Shown here: in pieces, positions 15,913 through 25,499 of the stretch
Layout of the letters: each line of letters opens with the position of its first letter
How positions within the stretch are numbered: position 1 is the stretch's first letter
NCBI GenBank assembly: GCA_040391535.1
Contig: JBEBXQ010000001.1
Span: 59,937 to 123,936, forward strand
Reading direction: 5' to 3'
DNA from: JBEBXQ01 sp040391535
GTDB taxonomy: Bacteria; Bacteroidota; Bacteroidia; Cytophagales; Spirosomataceae
Length of the DNA: 64,000 nucleotides
Notes under the pieces: generated by a model
The model's input: the letters and a program-made list of their open reading frames with translations, nothing else
Databases searched by the model: none
What the model was told of the DNA's origin: nothing
Made by a program: the position numbers and the translations under genes

Positions 15913-16491
15913 TTAATGAAATATCAAAAGAAACAGATACAAATAAATCCAGAGTATATCGAGAAAATGCCAGTATGTTGAAGCAATTTCAATTCCGGTT
16001 AGTCTTTTAGAGTGGATTTTAGACCTGAACACTCCCACAAGGCAGTACAGTAAAACGAGCAACCCACTGATGATGTGAAAACCGTGCAAGCCGGTAAATA
16101 CATAAAAAAACGATCCGGAAGGATTGCCGACAAGGTATACATTTTCCTTTACCAGTTCTCCCCAGCCTATAAACTGCATACCCAGAAACAGGCTACCCAA
16201 TACAAATGTAATAGAAATTGCAGTCTTCAGCGATCCAAAATTATCTTTTTTTGCGCACAGGTATGCCCAATGCATGGAAATGCTGCTTGCAATCAATACA
16301 ATAGTACTGTAAATAAAAACAGTGGGTATCTGAAACTCAAGCCAGTTGCCTTCGGCACGCCGTACCAGATAGGCACTGGTCTGTGAAGCAAACACCATTA
16401 TGATACTAACAATGAACAGCCATAGAATAAATTTCTTAGGGTTCATTGACAGGGTCTCCCTTGGTTCTCTTATCCCGTCAGCTACTTCCAT
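15913..16491 (-). CDS. Cytochrome c oxidase subunit III-type protein, second copy
   Basis: 192 residues, shorter than its downstream paralog. Five helices are visible: KKFILWLFIVSIIMVFASQTSAYLV, TVFIYSTIVLIASSISMHWAYL, AISITFVLGSLFLGMQFIGW, FYVFTGLHGFHIISGLLVLLYCLV and STYWHFLDILWIYLYLFLLIF. The LHGFHIISG and YWHFLDILW motifs place it in the subunit III family. Two subunit III-like genes in a row are usual for Bacteroidota aa3 operons. This copy lacks the WEW/HFI region of the other. Confidence 0.9.
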   Translation of the reverse strand: MEVADGIREPRETLSMNPKKFILWLFIVSIIMVFASQTSAYLVRRAEGNWLEFQIPTVFIYSTIVLIASSISMHWAYLCAKKDNFGSLKTAISITFVLGSLFLGMQFIGWGELVKENVYLVGNPSGSFFYVFTGLHGFHIISGLLVLLYCLVGVFRSKIHSKRLTGIEIASTYWHFLDILWIYLYLFLLIFH

Positions 16492-16522
16492 AATCCCTTC
16501 TTTAATTGTTTAAAAAAATTGC

Positions 16523-17416
16523 TCATACCTTATCCAGCAAAAATGCGATCTGAACAATCGGCAAATATATAAAAGATCCGAACATAAGCTGAAGTGCAGT
16601 CTTATCTGTACACTTACGCATCAGATGCAATGTCTGGCCTAAAAATAACAAACCAAAAACAGTAGCTACAATTGCTGAATTAAAGCCTGTCATACCTAAT
16701 ACATAGGGTAGCCAGCCGACCGGTATCAGGATCAGGGCGTTTATCATAATCTGCAGTGTAGTACTATAATCTTTCCCTCCTTTAGAAGGCAGTAAATTGT
16801 AACCTGCTTTTTTGTACTCTTCATGAGCTACCCAGGCAATTGCCCAAAAGTGAGGAAACTGCCAGAAAAACTGAATGGCAAATAAAATGCCGGGTTCAAG
16901 TCCCAGTGAGTTTGTGGCGGCTACCCAACCGATCAATGGGGGAAATGCTCCTGGAAATGCCCCTACCAATACGGCAATCGGGCCTTTCTTTTTCAGAGGA
17001 GTGTAAACAAATCCGTACAAAATAAGGGAAAGAAGGGAAATAAGCGCTGTTCTGACATTAAAAGCAGTCACAAAGATGACTAACGCGATGCTACCTGTCA
17101 ACACACACCAGAACCATGCTTCATGCACTGAAATGCGCCCGGTTGGCAAAGGCCGCACCTTAGTACGCTTCATCAGCTTATCAATATCCTTTTCAAGAAT
17201 CTGGTTAATGATATTGGCCGCACCTGTAATCAACAATGATGCAAGACAAAACAAGCCCAGTTTACTGTAATTCATTTCATGTGTGCCTAAAGCATAACCA
17301 AAGGCACCTGAAAACATAATTAATGCCGATAACCGGAATTTCAGCAACTGAAATAAAACCGAAAGTTTATCAGTTATCCTTTCTTTTATCGATATTTCCT
17401 CTGATGAAGTCAGCAT
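16523..17416 (-). CDS. ctaB: Protoheme IX farnesyltransferase (heme O synthase)
   Basis: 297 residues from the ATG at 17416; a TTG at 17440 would add eight residues but abut the ctaA stop, so the ATG is preferred. It is a UbiA-family prenyltransferase that adds a farnesyl group to heme b to make heme O. The allylic diphosphate site reads NIINQILEKDIDKLMKRTKVRPLPTG (about residues 70-95), and about eight helices follow. It works with the adjacent ctaA product to supply heme A to subunit I. Confidence 0.95.
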   Translation of the reverse strand: MLTSSEEISIKERITDKLSVLFQLLKFRLSALIMFSGAFGYALGTHEMNYSKLGLFCLASLLITGAANIINQILEKDIDKLMKRTKVRPLPTGRISVHEAWFWCVLTGSIALVIFVTAFNVRTALISLLSLILYGFVYTPLKKKGPIAVLVGAFPGAFPPLIGWVAATNSLGLEPGILFAIQFFWQFPHFWAIAWVAHEEYKKAGYNLLPSKGGKDYSTTLQIMINALILIPVGWLPYVLGMTGFNSAIVATVFGLLFLGQTLHLMRKCTDKTALQLMFGSFIYLPIVQIAFLLDKV

Positions 17417-17440
17417 CTCATTCCCTCTTATTAAAATCAA

Positions 17441-18460
17441 TTACCCCGCGTTAACGGCCAGATAATTCCTATTTCCAAAAAAGCGTTCACTATTTATGAA
17501 CATCAAAAGTACAAACTGAATACCTATCATGGCTATTGCCAGTGTCAGGTGCAGCGGTTGTGCATAGGGAGGTACTCCCATATAGGCCATAACAACTCCC
17601 GTCAATACCGTAAGACCTATTACCAGCAGCACGTAAGACATTAATTGGATATGAACCCTGAAATTTCCTTCAATGCGCCTGATTTTAATAAATAACCAGA
17701 TATTAACAGCAGCGACAAGAAAAGAAAAAGAACGATGGATATAAAAATCTACTCCCAGGCTACTGATCCATTCAGTTCTCATATCATAGCCCAGCTGCGC
17801 AATAACCAGATCCATATCTTCTCTTACCTGCGTACCCAGTAAAATCTGGAATAATGAAAGTAAAAGTGCGCCAATAAGGACCGGATTTAAAAACATCGCG
17901 TCTGCGCTGATATTCAAATGCTTCTCGATTGCATAAGAACGGGCATATACATAAAGTAATATAAATACGATTACGATTGCCAGTAACATATGCAGTGTTA
18001 CCATTCCGGGGTGCAATTCAGTAGAGACTACTTTCGCTCCAAGCCATCCCTGAAAAATAACGAGTAACAATGCAATAAAACTCCAGTTAAAAATCGGTCT
18101 TTCTGAAGTCTTATAAAAACGGAAGGCGGCAACAACTGTAAAAATGATCATCAGGCCTGTAAAAACACCAAACAATCTGTTGACATATTCCGTCCAGGTT
18201 TTAACAGGATTGAATACAACCTCACCTTTCAGTTTAGCACCATAAATTTGCTGATAATCAGCCGGCAGCTGTGAAATATCCGTTGGAGGTATCCATGATC
18301 CGAAGCACGTCGGCCAATCAGGACATCCCATACCAGCACCGGTACTTCTTACAACGCCACCTACAATAATCAGTAAATAAACGATGATAACAGTAGCAAG
18401 TGCTAACCGTCTGAAACGACGGTTAGCACCCTGCTTAATGATGTTGATCAAACTGGTCAT
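17441..18460 (-). CDS. ctaA: Heme A synthase (COX15/CtaA)
   Basis: 339-residue, eight-helix membrane enzyme that oxidises heme O to heme A. Family marks are VRSTGAGMGCPDWPTCFGSWIPP near residues 36-58, with the paired cysteines of the first extracellular loop, plus helix histidines in ELHPGMVTLHMLLA and FYIHRSFSFLVA. The start overlaps the end of the subunit I gene by 26 bp. It is immediately followed by ctaB, so both heme A steps are encoded between subunits I and III. Confidence 0.95.
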   Translation of the reverse strand: MTSLINIIKQGANRRFRRLALATVIIVYLLIIVGGVVRSTGAGMGCPDWPTCFGSWIPPTDISQLPADYQQIYGAKLKGEVVFNPVKTWTEYVNRLFGVFTGLMIIFTVVAAFRFYKTSERPIFNWSFIALLLVIFQGWLGAKVVSTELHPGMVTLHMLLAIVIVFILLYVYARSYAIEKHLNISADAMFLNPVLIGALLLSLFQILLGTQVREDMDLVIAQLGYDMRTEWISSLGVDFYIHRSFSFLVAAVNIWLFIKIRRIEGNFRVHIQLMSYVLLVIGLTVLTGVVMAYMGVPPYAQPLHLTLAIAMIGIQFVLLMFINSERFFGNRNYLAVNAG

Positions 18461-20309
18461 TGAAATTTTGCGCCTCTATCACTTTCTCCAATTTAATTTC
18501 CTCGTTTTCGTGAGGCAAATTAGACTCAGGTGTTTCTGAGTACGGTACAGTTTGCGGTATAAAATCTTCCTTTGCACCTGGCTTACTATAGTCATATGGC
18601 CAGCGGTACACTGCCGGAATTTTTCCTTCCCAGTTACCATGTCCCGGAACAAGAGGAGTAGTCCATTCCAAAGCGTTTGAGCGCCATGGATTCTGACTTG
18701 CCTTCTTACCTTTAAATATGCTATAGAAGAAATTAAAGAGGAAAATAAACTGCGCGGTGAAAGTAAAAATGGCTGCCACAGTTATAAAAGCGTTCATATC
18801 CGAAAGAACGTTTGTAAAATCATTGGATGTAAACTGATAGTACCGACGAGGGAACCCAGCAATACCTACATAGTGCATAGGAATAAAAATCAGATAGACC
18901 CCTATGAAAGTAAGCCAGAAATGAAGTTGCCCAAGAGAGTTATTCATCATTCTGCCGTACATTTTCGGGAACCAGTGGTAAACGCCGGAGAATAACCCAA
19001 AGGCTGCTGCAGCTCCCATTACAACGTGGAAGTGAGCTACTACAAAATAGGTATCATGCAACTGAATATCCAGGGCACTGTTTCCAAGGATAATACCTGT
19101 AAGACCTCCCGTTACGAACAAAGATACCATTCCGATAGCAAACAGCATTCCTGGTGTAAATACGATATTTCCTCTCCAGAGTGTCGTAATATAGTTAAAT
19201 CCTTTCACCGCGGAAGGCACTGCAATAATCAGGGTCAGGAACATAAATACCGATCCAAGGAAAGGATTCATACCTGTTACAAACATATGGTGCGCCCACA
19301 CAATAAAGGCAAGAACAGCAATACCAAGCATCGAAACAATCATGGCGCGGTAACCGAAAATCGGTTTACGGGAATTGGTAGCGATGATTTCAGATGTAAT
19401 ACCTAAAGCAGGCATGATAACGATATAAACCTCAGGGTGACCCAGGAACCAGAACAAATGCTGGAACAGAATCGGGCTACCACCCACATTGGGAAGCGCT
19501 TCACCGTTAATGTAAATTTCAGAAAGATAGAAGCTCGTTCCGAAAGACCGGTCCATAATAAGTAACAATGCAGCTGAAAGTAGTACCGGGAATGAAATCA
19601 GACCCAGGATAGCTGTGAAAAGGAACGACCAGATAGTTAACGGCAAACGCGTAAACGACATACCTCGCGTACGCAGGTTAATGATTGTTGTTATATAGTT
19701 GATCCCACCTAAAAGCTGAGACACAATAAAGAAAGCAATACTGATCAGCCATAGTGTCATTCCGTCACCAGATCCCGGAGCTGCCTGAGGTAATGCACTT
19801 AAAGGAGGGTAAATAACCCATCCACCTGAAGCCGGGCCTGTCTGAATAAATAACGAGACAAACATAATCACACTGGCCAGAAGGAAAAACCAGTAAGATA
19901 ACATGTTCATAAAACCAGAGGCCATATCCCGTGCACCAATCTGCAGAGGTATTAAAAAATTACTGAATGTACCACTCAAACCTGCTGTCAATACAAAGAA
20001 TACCATTATAGTACCATGCATGGTTACCAGGGCAAGGAAAAATTCCGGATTCAATTTACCTGTATTGTCAACCCACTCTCCCAAAACCGGCTTTAACCAT
20101 GTGAAATCTGCTCCGGGAAAGCCAATTTGAATACGGAAAATTACTGACATCGAAATACCAATAACTGCCCAGAAAATACCTGTGATCAGGTATTGTTTGG
20201 CAATCATCTTGTGATCTTCCGCAAAAATATACTTTCTCCAGAACGGTAATTCTTCATGATGGCCATGATCGGACTCATGGATTACATCTTCTGAATGAAT
20301 AGCTGACAT
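18435..20309 (-). CDS. ctaD: Cytochrome c oxidase subunit I (aa3 type)
   Basis: 624-residue heme-copper oxidase catalytic subunit with twelve helices. GHPEVYIVIMPALGITSEI carries the CuB histidine and the cross-linked tyrosine, with the glutamate of A1-type enzymes. The second CuB site is HHMFVTGMN. HDTYFVVAHFHVVMG carries the histidines for heme a and a3. The A1 signature predicts a low-affinity, fully proton-pumping oxidase. It follows subunit II by 68 bp and overlaps ctaA. Electrons should come from the complex III genes just upstream. Confidence 0.97.
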   Translation of the reverse strand: MSAIHSEDVIHESDHGHHEELPFWRKYIFAEDHKMIAKQYLITGIFWAVIGISMSVIFRIQIGFPGADFTWLKPVLGEWVDNTGKLNPEFFLALVTMHGTIMVFFVLTAGLSGTFSNFLIPLQIGARDMASGFMNMLSYWFFLLASVIMFVSLFIQTGPASGGWVIYPPLSALPQAAPGSGDGMTLWLISIAFFIVSQLLGGINYITTIINLRTRGMSFTRLPLTIWSFLFTAILGLISFPVLLSAALLLIMDRSFGTSFYLSEIYINGEALPNVGGSPILFQHLFWFLGHPEVYIVIMPALGITSEIIATNSRKPIFGYRAMIVSMLGIAVLAFIVWAHHMFVTGMNPFLGSVFMFLTLIIAVPSAVKGFNYITTLWRGNIVFTPGMLFAIGMVSLFVTGGLTGIILGNSALDIQLHDTYFVVAHFHVVMGAAAAFGLFSGVYHWFPKMYGRMMNNSLGQLHFWLTFIGVYLIFIPMHYVGIAGFPRRYYQFTSNDFTNVLSDMNAFITVAAIFTFTAQFIFLFNFFYSIFKGKKASQNPWRSNALEWTTPLVPGHGNWEGKIPAVYRWPYDYSKPGAKEDFIPQTVPYSETPESNLPHENEEIKLEKVIEAQNFNDQFDQHH

Positions 20310-20377
20310 TTTCTATTAGTTTAAAAAAATTCTAAAATTACGTAAATAAAATTCAGAGGATTACAGCACCCGTAGCA

Positions 20378-21463
20378 TTACAATGAAGTAGTATCCGCTA
20401 CCGCCACCTGCTCTTCCTCCTGATAATCCGGAATCAATCTGATGGCTTTGGCTCTCAGATTAGCCGGAACTTTATCCACATATTCAGGATAAGTCTGCAA
20501 GAACGTTTTCTGTTCTGCGCACCACTTTCTATAAGTTGCCTCATCTTCCACTACCAACTGCATCTTCATACCAAAGTGACCCGAGCCACATACTTCAGTA
20601 CAGGTGATTTCGTAGTTAAAATCCGGGTTTCCGGTTTCAGCACGCATTTCCTCGGTCGTTTTATCAGCAACAAACCAGAACTTCGTAGGCATACCTGGCA
20701 CCGCATCCATTTTCACCCTCATGTGAGGAATAAATACAGAGTGCAATACATCCCGCGCACGAATTTTTAACAATACAGGCTTATTGGCAGGAATGTGCAT
20801 TACAGACGGATTTGTAAAATCATCAAATGAGTTCTCATCAGACAAATCCATCCCCAGTTCATTCTGGGCATCTATAAATTTATAGTTATAGTCACCTAAC
20901 TGATTGTTATGAACACCTCCGTAACGGGCAATCCAGCCAAACTGCTTTCCTACTATTTCTATTACTTCTGCATCCTGCGGAGCATCAGAAGTAATATCAG
21001 CCCATGCTCTCCAACCTGTGAATACCAGCGTAGCCATCACTATCGCAGGGATAATGGTCCACACCATTTCAAGTTTATGGTTATCAGGATAGAAAGTAGC
21101 TACATTTCCTTTTTTGAAACGATATCTCCAGGAAAAGAAAAAGATAAGGAAATTGACAATCACAAACGCAATGGTCAGCAGCCCCATAGAAAACCAGAAT
21201 AAATCATCAGTTCTTCTCCCATGTACAGAGGATGCTTCCGGAAGGAAATAATTGGAGGCATGTAAATAAGACCATAGAATACCGATAAATCCAAGTACTA
21301 ATACTACCAGGAAAATATTAGCATTCAGATTATTTCCCGGATGTGGATTTGAAGCATCGGCTTGTTTTGATTTCACAAGATTCACCACCGATTGGACTCT
21401 GGAAATAACCAGAATAACCAAAACCAGAAAAACAACTAAGACTATACCAACTAAAAAAGTCAT
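20378..21463 (-). CDS. ctaC: Cytochrome c oxidase subunit II
   Basis: 361 residues. The CuA site is complete in ITCTEVCGSGHFGMKMQLVVED (about residues 293-314), with the first histidine in FIPHMRVKMDAVPGMPT. Four hydrophobic stretches precede it: MTFLVGIVLVVFLVLVILVI, FLVVLVLGFIGILWSYL, MGLLTIAFVIVNFLIFFF and VWTIIPAIVMATLVFTGW. That is two more than the classical two-helix form. No fused cytochrome c domain is present, so electrons must arrive from a separate carrier or directly from ActE or ActA. Confidence 0.95.
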   Translation of the reverse strand: MTFLVGIVLVVFLVLVILVISRVQSVVNLVKSKQADASNPHPGNNLNANIFLVVLVLGFIGILWSYLHASNYFLPEASSVHGRRTDDLFWFSMGLLTIAFVIVNFLIFFFSWRYRFKKGNVATFYPDNHKLEMVWTIIPAIVMATLVFTGWRAWADITSDAPQDAEVIEIVGKQFGWIARYGGVHNNQLGDYNYKFIDAQNELGMDLSDENSFDDFTNPSVMHIPANKPVLLKIRARDVLHSVFIPHMRVKMDAVPGMPTKFWFVADKTTEEMRAETGNPDFNYEITCTEVCGSGHFGMKMQLVVEDEATYRKWCAEQKTFLQTYPEYVDKVPANLRAKAIRLIPDYQEEEQVAVADTTSL

Positions 21464-21484
21464 AACTAAAACAGGTAAAACAAT

Positions 21485-22798
21485 TTATGCTATATCGTGA
21501 TGTAAAGATTCTTCCAACATCGGATGGTTCTTCGGAACCAGGTTTGCTTTTGTAAGCTGTGTTGCGAAAACCCAAAGGAACGCACAGAAGAACAATACAA
21601 AACAACCTATTTCCATAGGACCAAAACCTGCATTTGCACCTACGGTACCAGGCATAATATTATTATAGAAATCAATATAGTGTCCTAAAAGTACAGATAC
21701 ACAGGCAATTTTCAGGATACCTCCTGTTCTTTTGGAGTCACGTGGCATTAAAACCAGGAAGGGCACTACAAAGTTTAATATCAGATTGATCCAGAACGGG
21801 GCTTTGAATATTCCTCCATGTCCGCTGAATCTTTCAATAAAATAAATAGTCTCCTCTGGCATGTTTGCATAATAAATCAGCAAAAACTGTGCAAACCACA
21901 CATAAGTCCAGAAAATACTGAATGCAAATATAAATTTCCCGAGATCATGCAGATGACTTTCATTGACTGCTTTCAGGTATCCCCATTCACGCAATGTGAC
22001 AACGGCCAACGTAATGAACGCCAGACCTGTTACATGCCAGCTTGCCAGTGTATACCAGCCAAACATGGTAGAAAACCAGTGTGTATCTATGGACATCACG
22101 AAATCCCAGGCTGAAGTGGATGAAGTAACACCAAAAACCACAAGGAAAATTACTGCAAATTTGAAAGAACGATGGTAGTTATCCAGACCGCCGATTCTGT
22201 CTTCCTCAAGAGAGGCTTTTCTTACAACTGTCCATAAGAAATACCAGAGAACAAAATACAGAACCAGACGAATCAAAAAGAAAGGTGTATTCAGATATCC
22301 CTTTTTCCCGTTGATAATCGGATCAAAATGTTCTGAGTTCGGATCATACAGGTCTGAATGTGTCCAGTGAAACAGATCATGACCGCCTAATAAAAATGTT
22401 GCAACCAAAACAACACCTGCAATCGGTAAAAATGCCGGCATTGCCTCAGGTATGCGCTTAAATACAACCTGCCATCCTGATTCTGCAAGATAGTTATAGG
22501 ATAAAAAGAACATCCCGATAACAGCAAGTCCGCTGAAATAAACGCCATTTAACCAAAGATTAGCCCAAACACGGGTCATCCAGCTTCCACCATGGCTCTC
22601 ACCATGACCTTCAGCGGCGCCGTGTGCTGCTTCCCCTGCTGCATGAGCAGCTTCGTGTCCTCCCCCACTCGATGCCAGAAATATACCTAACAGAATCAAA
22701 ACGATTCCTAAGACACCTCCGATCAGCAAATTCCGCTTTGCTTTTGAAGTGAAGTCAAACTGCTCTTCTATTGAAGGAATAGAGTGTACTGATGCCAT
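21485..22798 (-). CDS. actF: Alternative complex III subunit ActF
   Basis: 437 residues with about ten helices, starting NLLIGGVLGIVLILLGIFLA after a short cytoplasmic tail. It then has a His-rich insert (HEAAHAAGEAAHGAAEGHGESHGGS, about residues 48-72). ActF is a reduced relative of ActC in the NrfD family and an inner-membrane subunit of the quinol:cytochrome c oxidoreductase. It is the last of the six act genes and lies 21 bp before subunit II. The His-rich loop could bind a metal, but this is not a known requirement. Confidence 0.9.
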   Translation of the reverse strand: MASVHSIPSIEEQFDFTSKAKRNLLIGGVLGIVLILLGIFLASSGGGHEAAHAAGEAAHGAAEGHGESHGGSWMTRVWANLWLNGVYFSGLAVIGMFFLSYNYLAESGWQVVFKRIPEAMPAFLPIAGVVLVATFLLGGHDLFHWTHSDLYDPNSEHFDPIINGKKGYLNTPFFLIRLVLYFVLWYFLWTVVRKASLEEDRIGGLDNYHRSFKFAVIFLVVFGVTSSTSAWDFVMSIDTHWFSTMFGWYTLASWHVTGLAFITLAVVTLREWGYLKAVNESHLHDLGKFIFAFSIFWTYVWFAQFLLIYYANMPEETIYFIERFSGHGGIFKAPFWINLILNFVVPFLVLMPRDSKRTGGILKIACVSVLLGHYIDFYNNIMPGTVGANAGFGPMEIGCFVLFFCAFLWVFATQLTKANLVPKNHPMLEESLHHDIA

Positions 22799-22832
22799 TT
22801 GTAAATTATTTACTCAATTATGCTTAAAACTG

Positions 22833-23441
22833 TTAAGACCCCTTTTGTAACTTCTGAACATAATGTACAATTTTCCAGCGCTCTTCAGGATTTACCTGAG
22901 AAGCATGGGGCCACATACGTCCTTTACCGTTTGTAATTACATGATAAAGATGTCCTTCAGGCAGATTTTTATATGCTTCGCTGCTATAGTTAGGCACACC
23001 CAGGAATACGGTACCGACCTTTCCGTCACCTTTTCCGGATCCACCGTGACAATGCGTACAGTATCTGTCATATAAAACCTTTCCTTCTGCCAGAGACTGA
23101 TCAGTTAACGGGATCGGATTTTTCAGCACTTTGGCCGCAACTGCAAGACTGTCCTTTGGAATGTTATATAGCATCAGATCTGCTTTTGAGCTATCTCCGT
23201 CACTAAAAGTAGTATGGAAATTACGACGTGCTACAGTTCCTTCAACAGGAAGGCGCATGTTCAGTCCCATAGGGTTTATCGGATGCTTCTCTGTCTGGCG
23301 AAACGGTTCATACCCTACTGACAAATACATGTTTGGCGCGTATTCCTTACCAGGGTCATTAGGATCTTTGCTGCAATTTGTAAAAGAAATAGCAACTAAT
23401 CCCAGAACAAAAATCTTAATATATGTATTTCTAAATTTCAT
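22833..23441 (-). CDS. actE: Alternative complex III subunit ActE (monoheme lipoprotein)
   Basis: 202 residues. A lipoprotein signal (FVLGLVAISFTNC, lipid-modified Cys at about residue 23) is followed by a cytochrome c domain. The single heme site is YCTHCHGGSGKGDG (about residues 130-143) and the axial methionine is probably in GRMWPHASQV. ActE is the periplasmic electron exit of the complex towards the oxidase. It lies between actD and actF. Confidence 0.93.
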   Translation of the reverse strand: MKFRNTYIKIFVLGLVAISFTNCSKDPNDPGKEYAPNMYLSVGYEPFRQTEKHPINPMGLNMRLPVEGTVARRNFHTTFSDGDSSKADLMLYNIPKDSLAVAAKVLKNPIPLTDQSLAEGKVLYDRYCTHCHGGSGKGDGKVGTVFLGVPNYSSEAYKNLPEGHLYHVITNGKGRMWPHASQVNPEERWKIVHYVQKLQKGS

Positions 23442-23455
23442 AATGTTACACTATA

Positions 23456-23980
23456 TCAGAATTGTTTGACATTGACTTCTTCAGCACCGTTTTTCTTCAG
23501 AATGTCAGAAATGTCTTCCTGAGTCATCGAATTCTTATTAAGATCAATAGCCATCACAAATTTGTTATCTGTTGACCTTAAATCAAATTTGTTATTTCTG
23601 TTTGGCCCCAGTCCGTTAGTAATCAAAAACGTAGTCACCATACCGAACGCCGTAAAAAGTACGGTTAACTCAAAAGTAATGGGTATATAGTTCGGGATTG
23701 AAATCGGATCCTTCCCCCCAATGATCATTGGCCAGTCATAACCCATTGTCCATATCATCAATGTCAATGCACAGGCACATCCTGTTAATCCATAAAGGAA
23801 GGCAGCAATACCAATCTTTGTACGTGGATGGCCCAAAGCCACATCAAGTCCATGAATCGGGAACGGAGAATATACCTCCATAATTTTCACTCCTTCTTTT
23901 CTGATCTGGGGTACTGCGTGCAACAACACATCGTCGTCATCGAACACTCCCACCAAATATTTTCCGCTTAACTCAGCCAT
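23456..23980 (-). CDS. actD: Alternative complex III subunit ActD
   Basis: 174 residues. A soluble N-terminal part (LVGVFDDDDVLLHAVPQIRKEGVKIMEVYSPFPIHGLDVAL) precedes two helices, IGIAAFLYGLTGCACALTLMIW and IPITFELTVLFTAFGMVTTFLIT. This is DUF3341, the ActD subunit that anchors the complex. The FPIHGLD motif is typical. It lies 41 bp after actC. Confidence 0.93.
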   Translation of the reverse strand: MAELSGKYLVGVFDDDDVLLHAVPQIRKEGVKIMEVYSPFPIHGLDVALGHPRTKIGIAAFLYGLTGCACALTLMIWTMGYDWPMIIGGKDPISIPNYIPITFELTVLFTAFGMVTTFLITNGLGPNRNNKFDLRSTDNKFVMAIDLNKNSMTQEDISDILKKNGAEEVNVKQF

Positions 23981-24021
23981 AGTTCAATTGATTCGAAAAT
24001 TCAACTATTATTAATAAGGTC

Positions 24022-25434
24022 TTATACTGATTGGTTTAAATTATTATCTCTTTTTGCTGTTCCGGCTACTTTTGCAGGCAACTTTTCAGAAGAACTGCGA
24101 AGAACGGCCTTCACCTCTGCCATATTGATAACAGGCAAATATTTAGAGAATAACAGGAACAAAGTACCAAACAAACCAAACGAGAAAATATAATCCCCGA
24201 TATCGTACATGGTTGGTGTAAACATTGCCCAGCTGGAAGGAATATAGTCACGGTGCAATGAAGTCACAATGATTACAAAACGTTCAAACCACATACCAAT
24301 ATTCACCACCACAGAAAGGACGAAAGTCCATTTTACACTTCTTCTGATTTTTCTGGACCAGAATAACTGAGGAGAAATTACGTTACAGGTCATCATTGCC
24401 CAGTAAGCCCACCAGTAAGGACCAGCCATTCTGTTAAGGAATGCATATTGCTCATACTCCACTCCGGAATACCAGGCTATGAAAAACTCAGTGATATAAG
24501 CGATACCCACAATTGAACCGGTCAGTGTAATGATTTTATTCATTGACTCAATGTGCTCAATGGTGATATAGTCTTCAAGACGATATACTACGCGTGTAAT
24601 CAGCATCAGGTTCTGCACCATTGCAAAGCCCGAGAAAATTGCCCCTGCCACGAAATACGGAGGGAAGATGGTGGTATGCCAGCCCGGGATTACCGAGGTA
24701 GCAAAGTCCATACTTACAATCGTGTGTACAGAAAGAACGAGCGGAGTTGAAAGACCTGCCAGAATCAAACTTACATATTCATAGCGCGCCCAGGTTTTGG
24801 CACCGCCTGTCCATCCGAGCGACAAAGCGCCATAGATGAATTTTGAGACTTTATTCTGTGCCCTGTCGCGAATGGTAGCAAGGTCAGGAATCAGACCGAT
24901 ATACCAGAATACAAGTGATACAGAGAAGTATGTCGAAATCGCAAAAACGTCCCATACCAGCGGGGAGTTAAAATTCACCCACAGTGATCCGAATGCATTG
25001 GGAAGTGGTAATGCCCAGTGAGCCATCCATGGACGTCCCATGTGCATCAGAATGAAAGATGCTGCGCAAAGAACGGCAAAAATGGTCATCGCCTCTGCTG
25101 CACGGTTGATAGATGTTCTCCACTTCTGGCGGAAAAGTAATAAGATTGCAGAAATCAGTGTTCCGGCGTGACCGATACCTACCCACCATACAAAGTTGGT
25201 AATATCCCAGGCCCAGCCTACGGTTTTGTTAAGTCCCCATACTCCAAGTCCTTCCCACCAGGTCCAGGCAAGACAGTAGGTACCATACAACAAAACCAAA
25301 ACGGCTGCCGTGAAAGCAATTTTCCAAGGCTTGGTAGGTTTCCCTTCCACCTGGCGACAAATATCTTCTGTCACATCGGCGTAGGTTTTTCCACCGGTGA
25401 CCAGAGGCGGCCTTACGGGTGAAGTAACATGCAT
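24022..25434 (-). CDS. actC: Alternative complex III subunit ActC (NrfD family)
   Basis: 470 residues with about ten helices. It is the NrfD-type integral membrane subunit that holds the quinol site. Recognisable segments include ITNFVWWVGIGHAGTLISAILLLFRQKWRTSINRAAEAMT near residues 90-130 and the following GRPWMAHWALPLPN. It lies 65 bp downstream of actB and is the partner of the ActB iron-sulfur subunit. Confidence 0.95.
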   Translation of the reverse strand: MHVTSPVRPPLVTGGKTYADVTEDICRQVEGKPTKPWKIAFTAAVLVLLYGTYCLAWTWWEGLGVWGLNKTVGWAWDITNFVWWVGIGHAGTLISAILLLFRQKWRTSINRAAEAMTIFAVLCAASFILMHMGRPWMAHWALPLPNAFGSLWVNFNSPLVWDVFAISTYFSVSLVFWYIGLIPDLATIRDRAQNKVSKFIYGALSLGWTGGAKTWARYEYVSLILAGLSTPLVLSVHTIVSMDFATSVIPGWHTTIFPPYFVAGAIFSGFAMVQNLMLITRVVYRLEDYITIEHIESMNKIITLTGSIVGIAYITEFFIAWYSGVEYEQYAFLNRMAGPYWWAYWAMMTCNVISPQLFWSRKIRRSVKWTFVLSVVVNIGMWFERFVIIVTSLHRDYIPSSWAMFTPTMYDIGDYIFSFGLFGTLFLLFSKYLPVINMAEVKAVLRSSSEKLPAKVAGTAKRDNNLNQSV

Positions 25435-25499
25435 ATTATACTCTATTAAATTATAGTGATACTATATAAAACGAAACTAAAATTCTTTTGCTAATGATC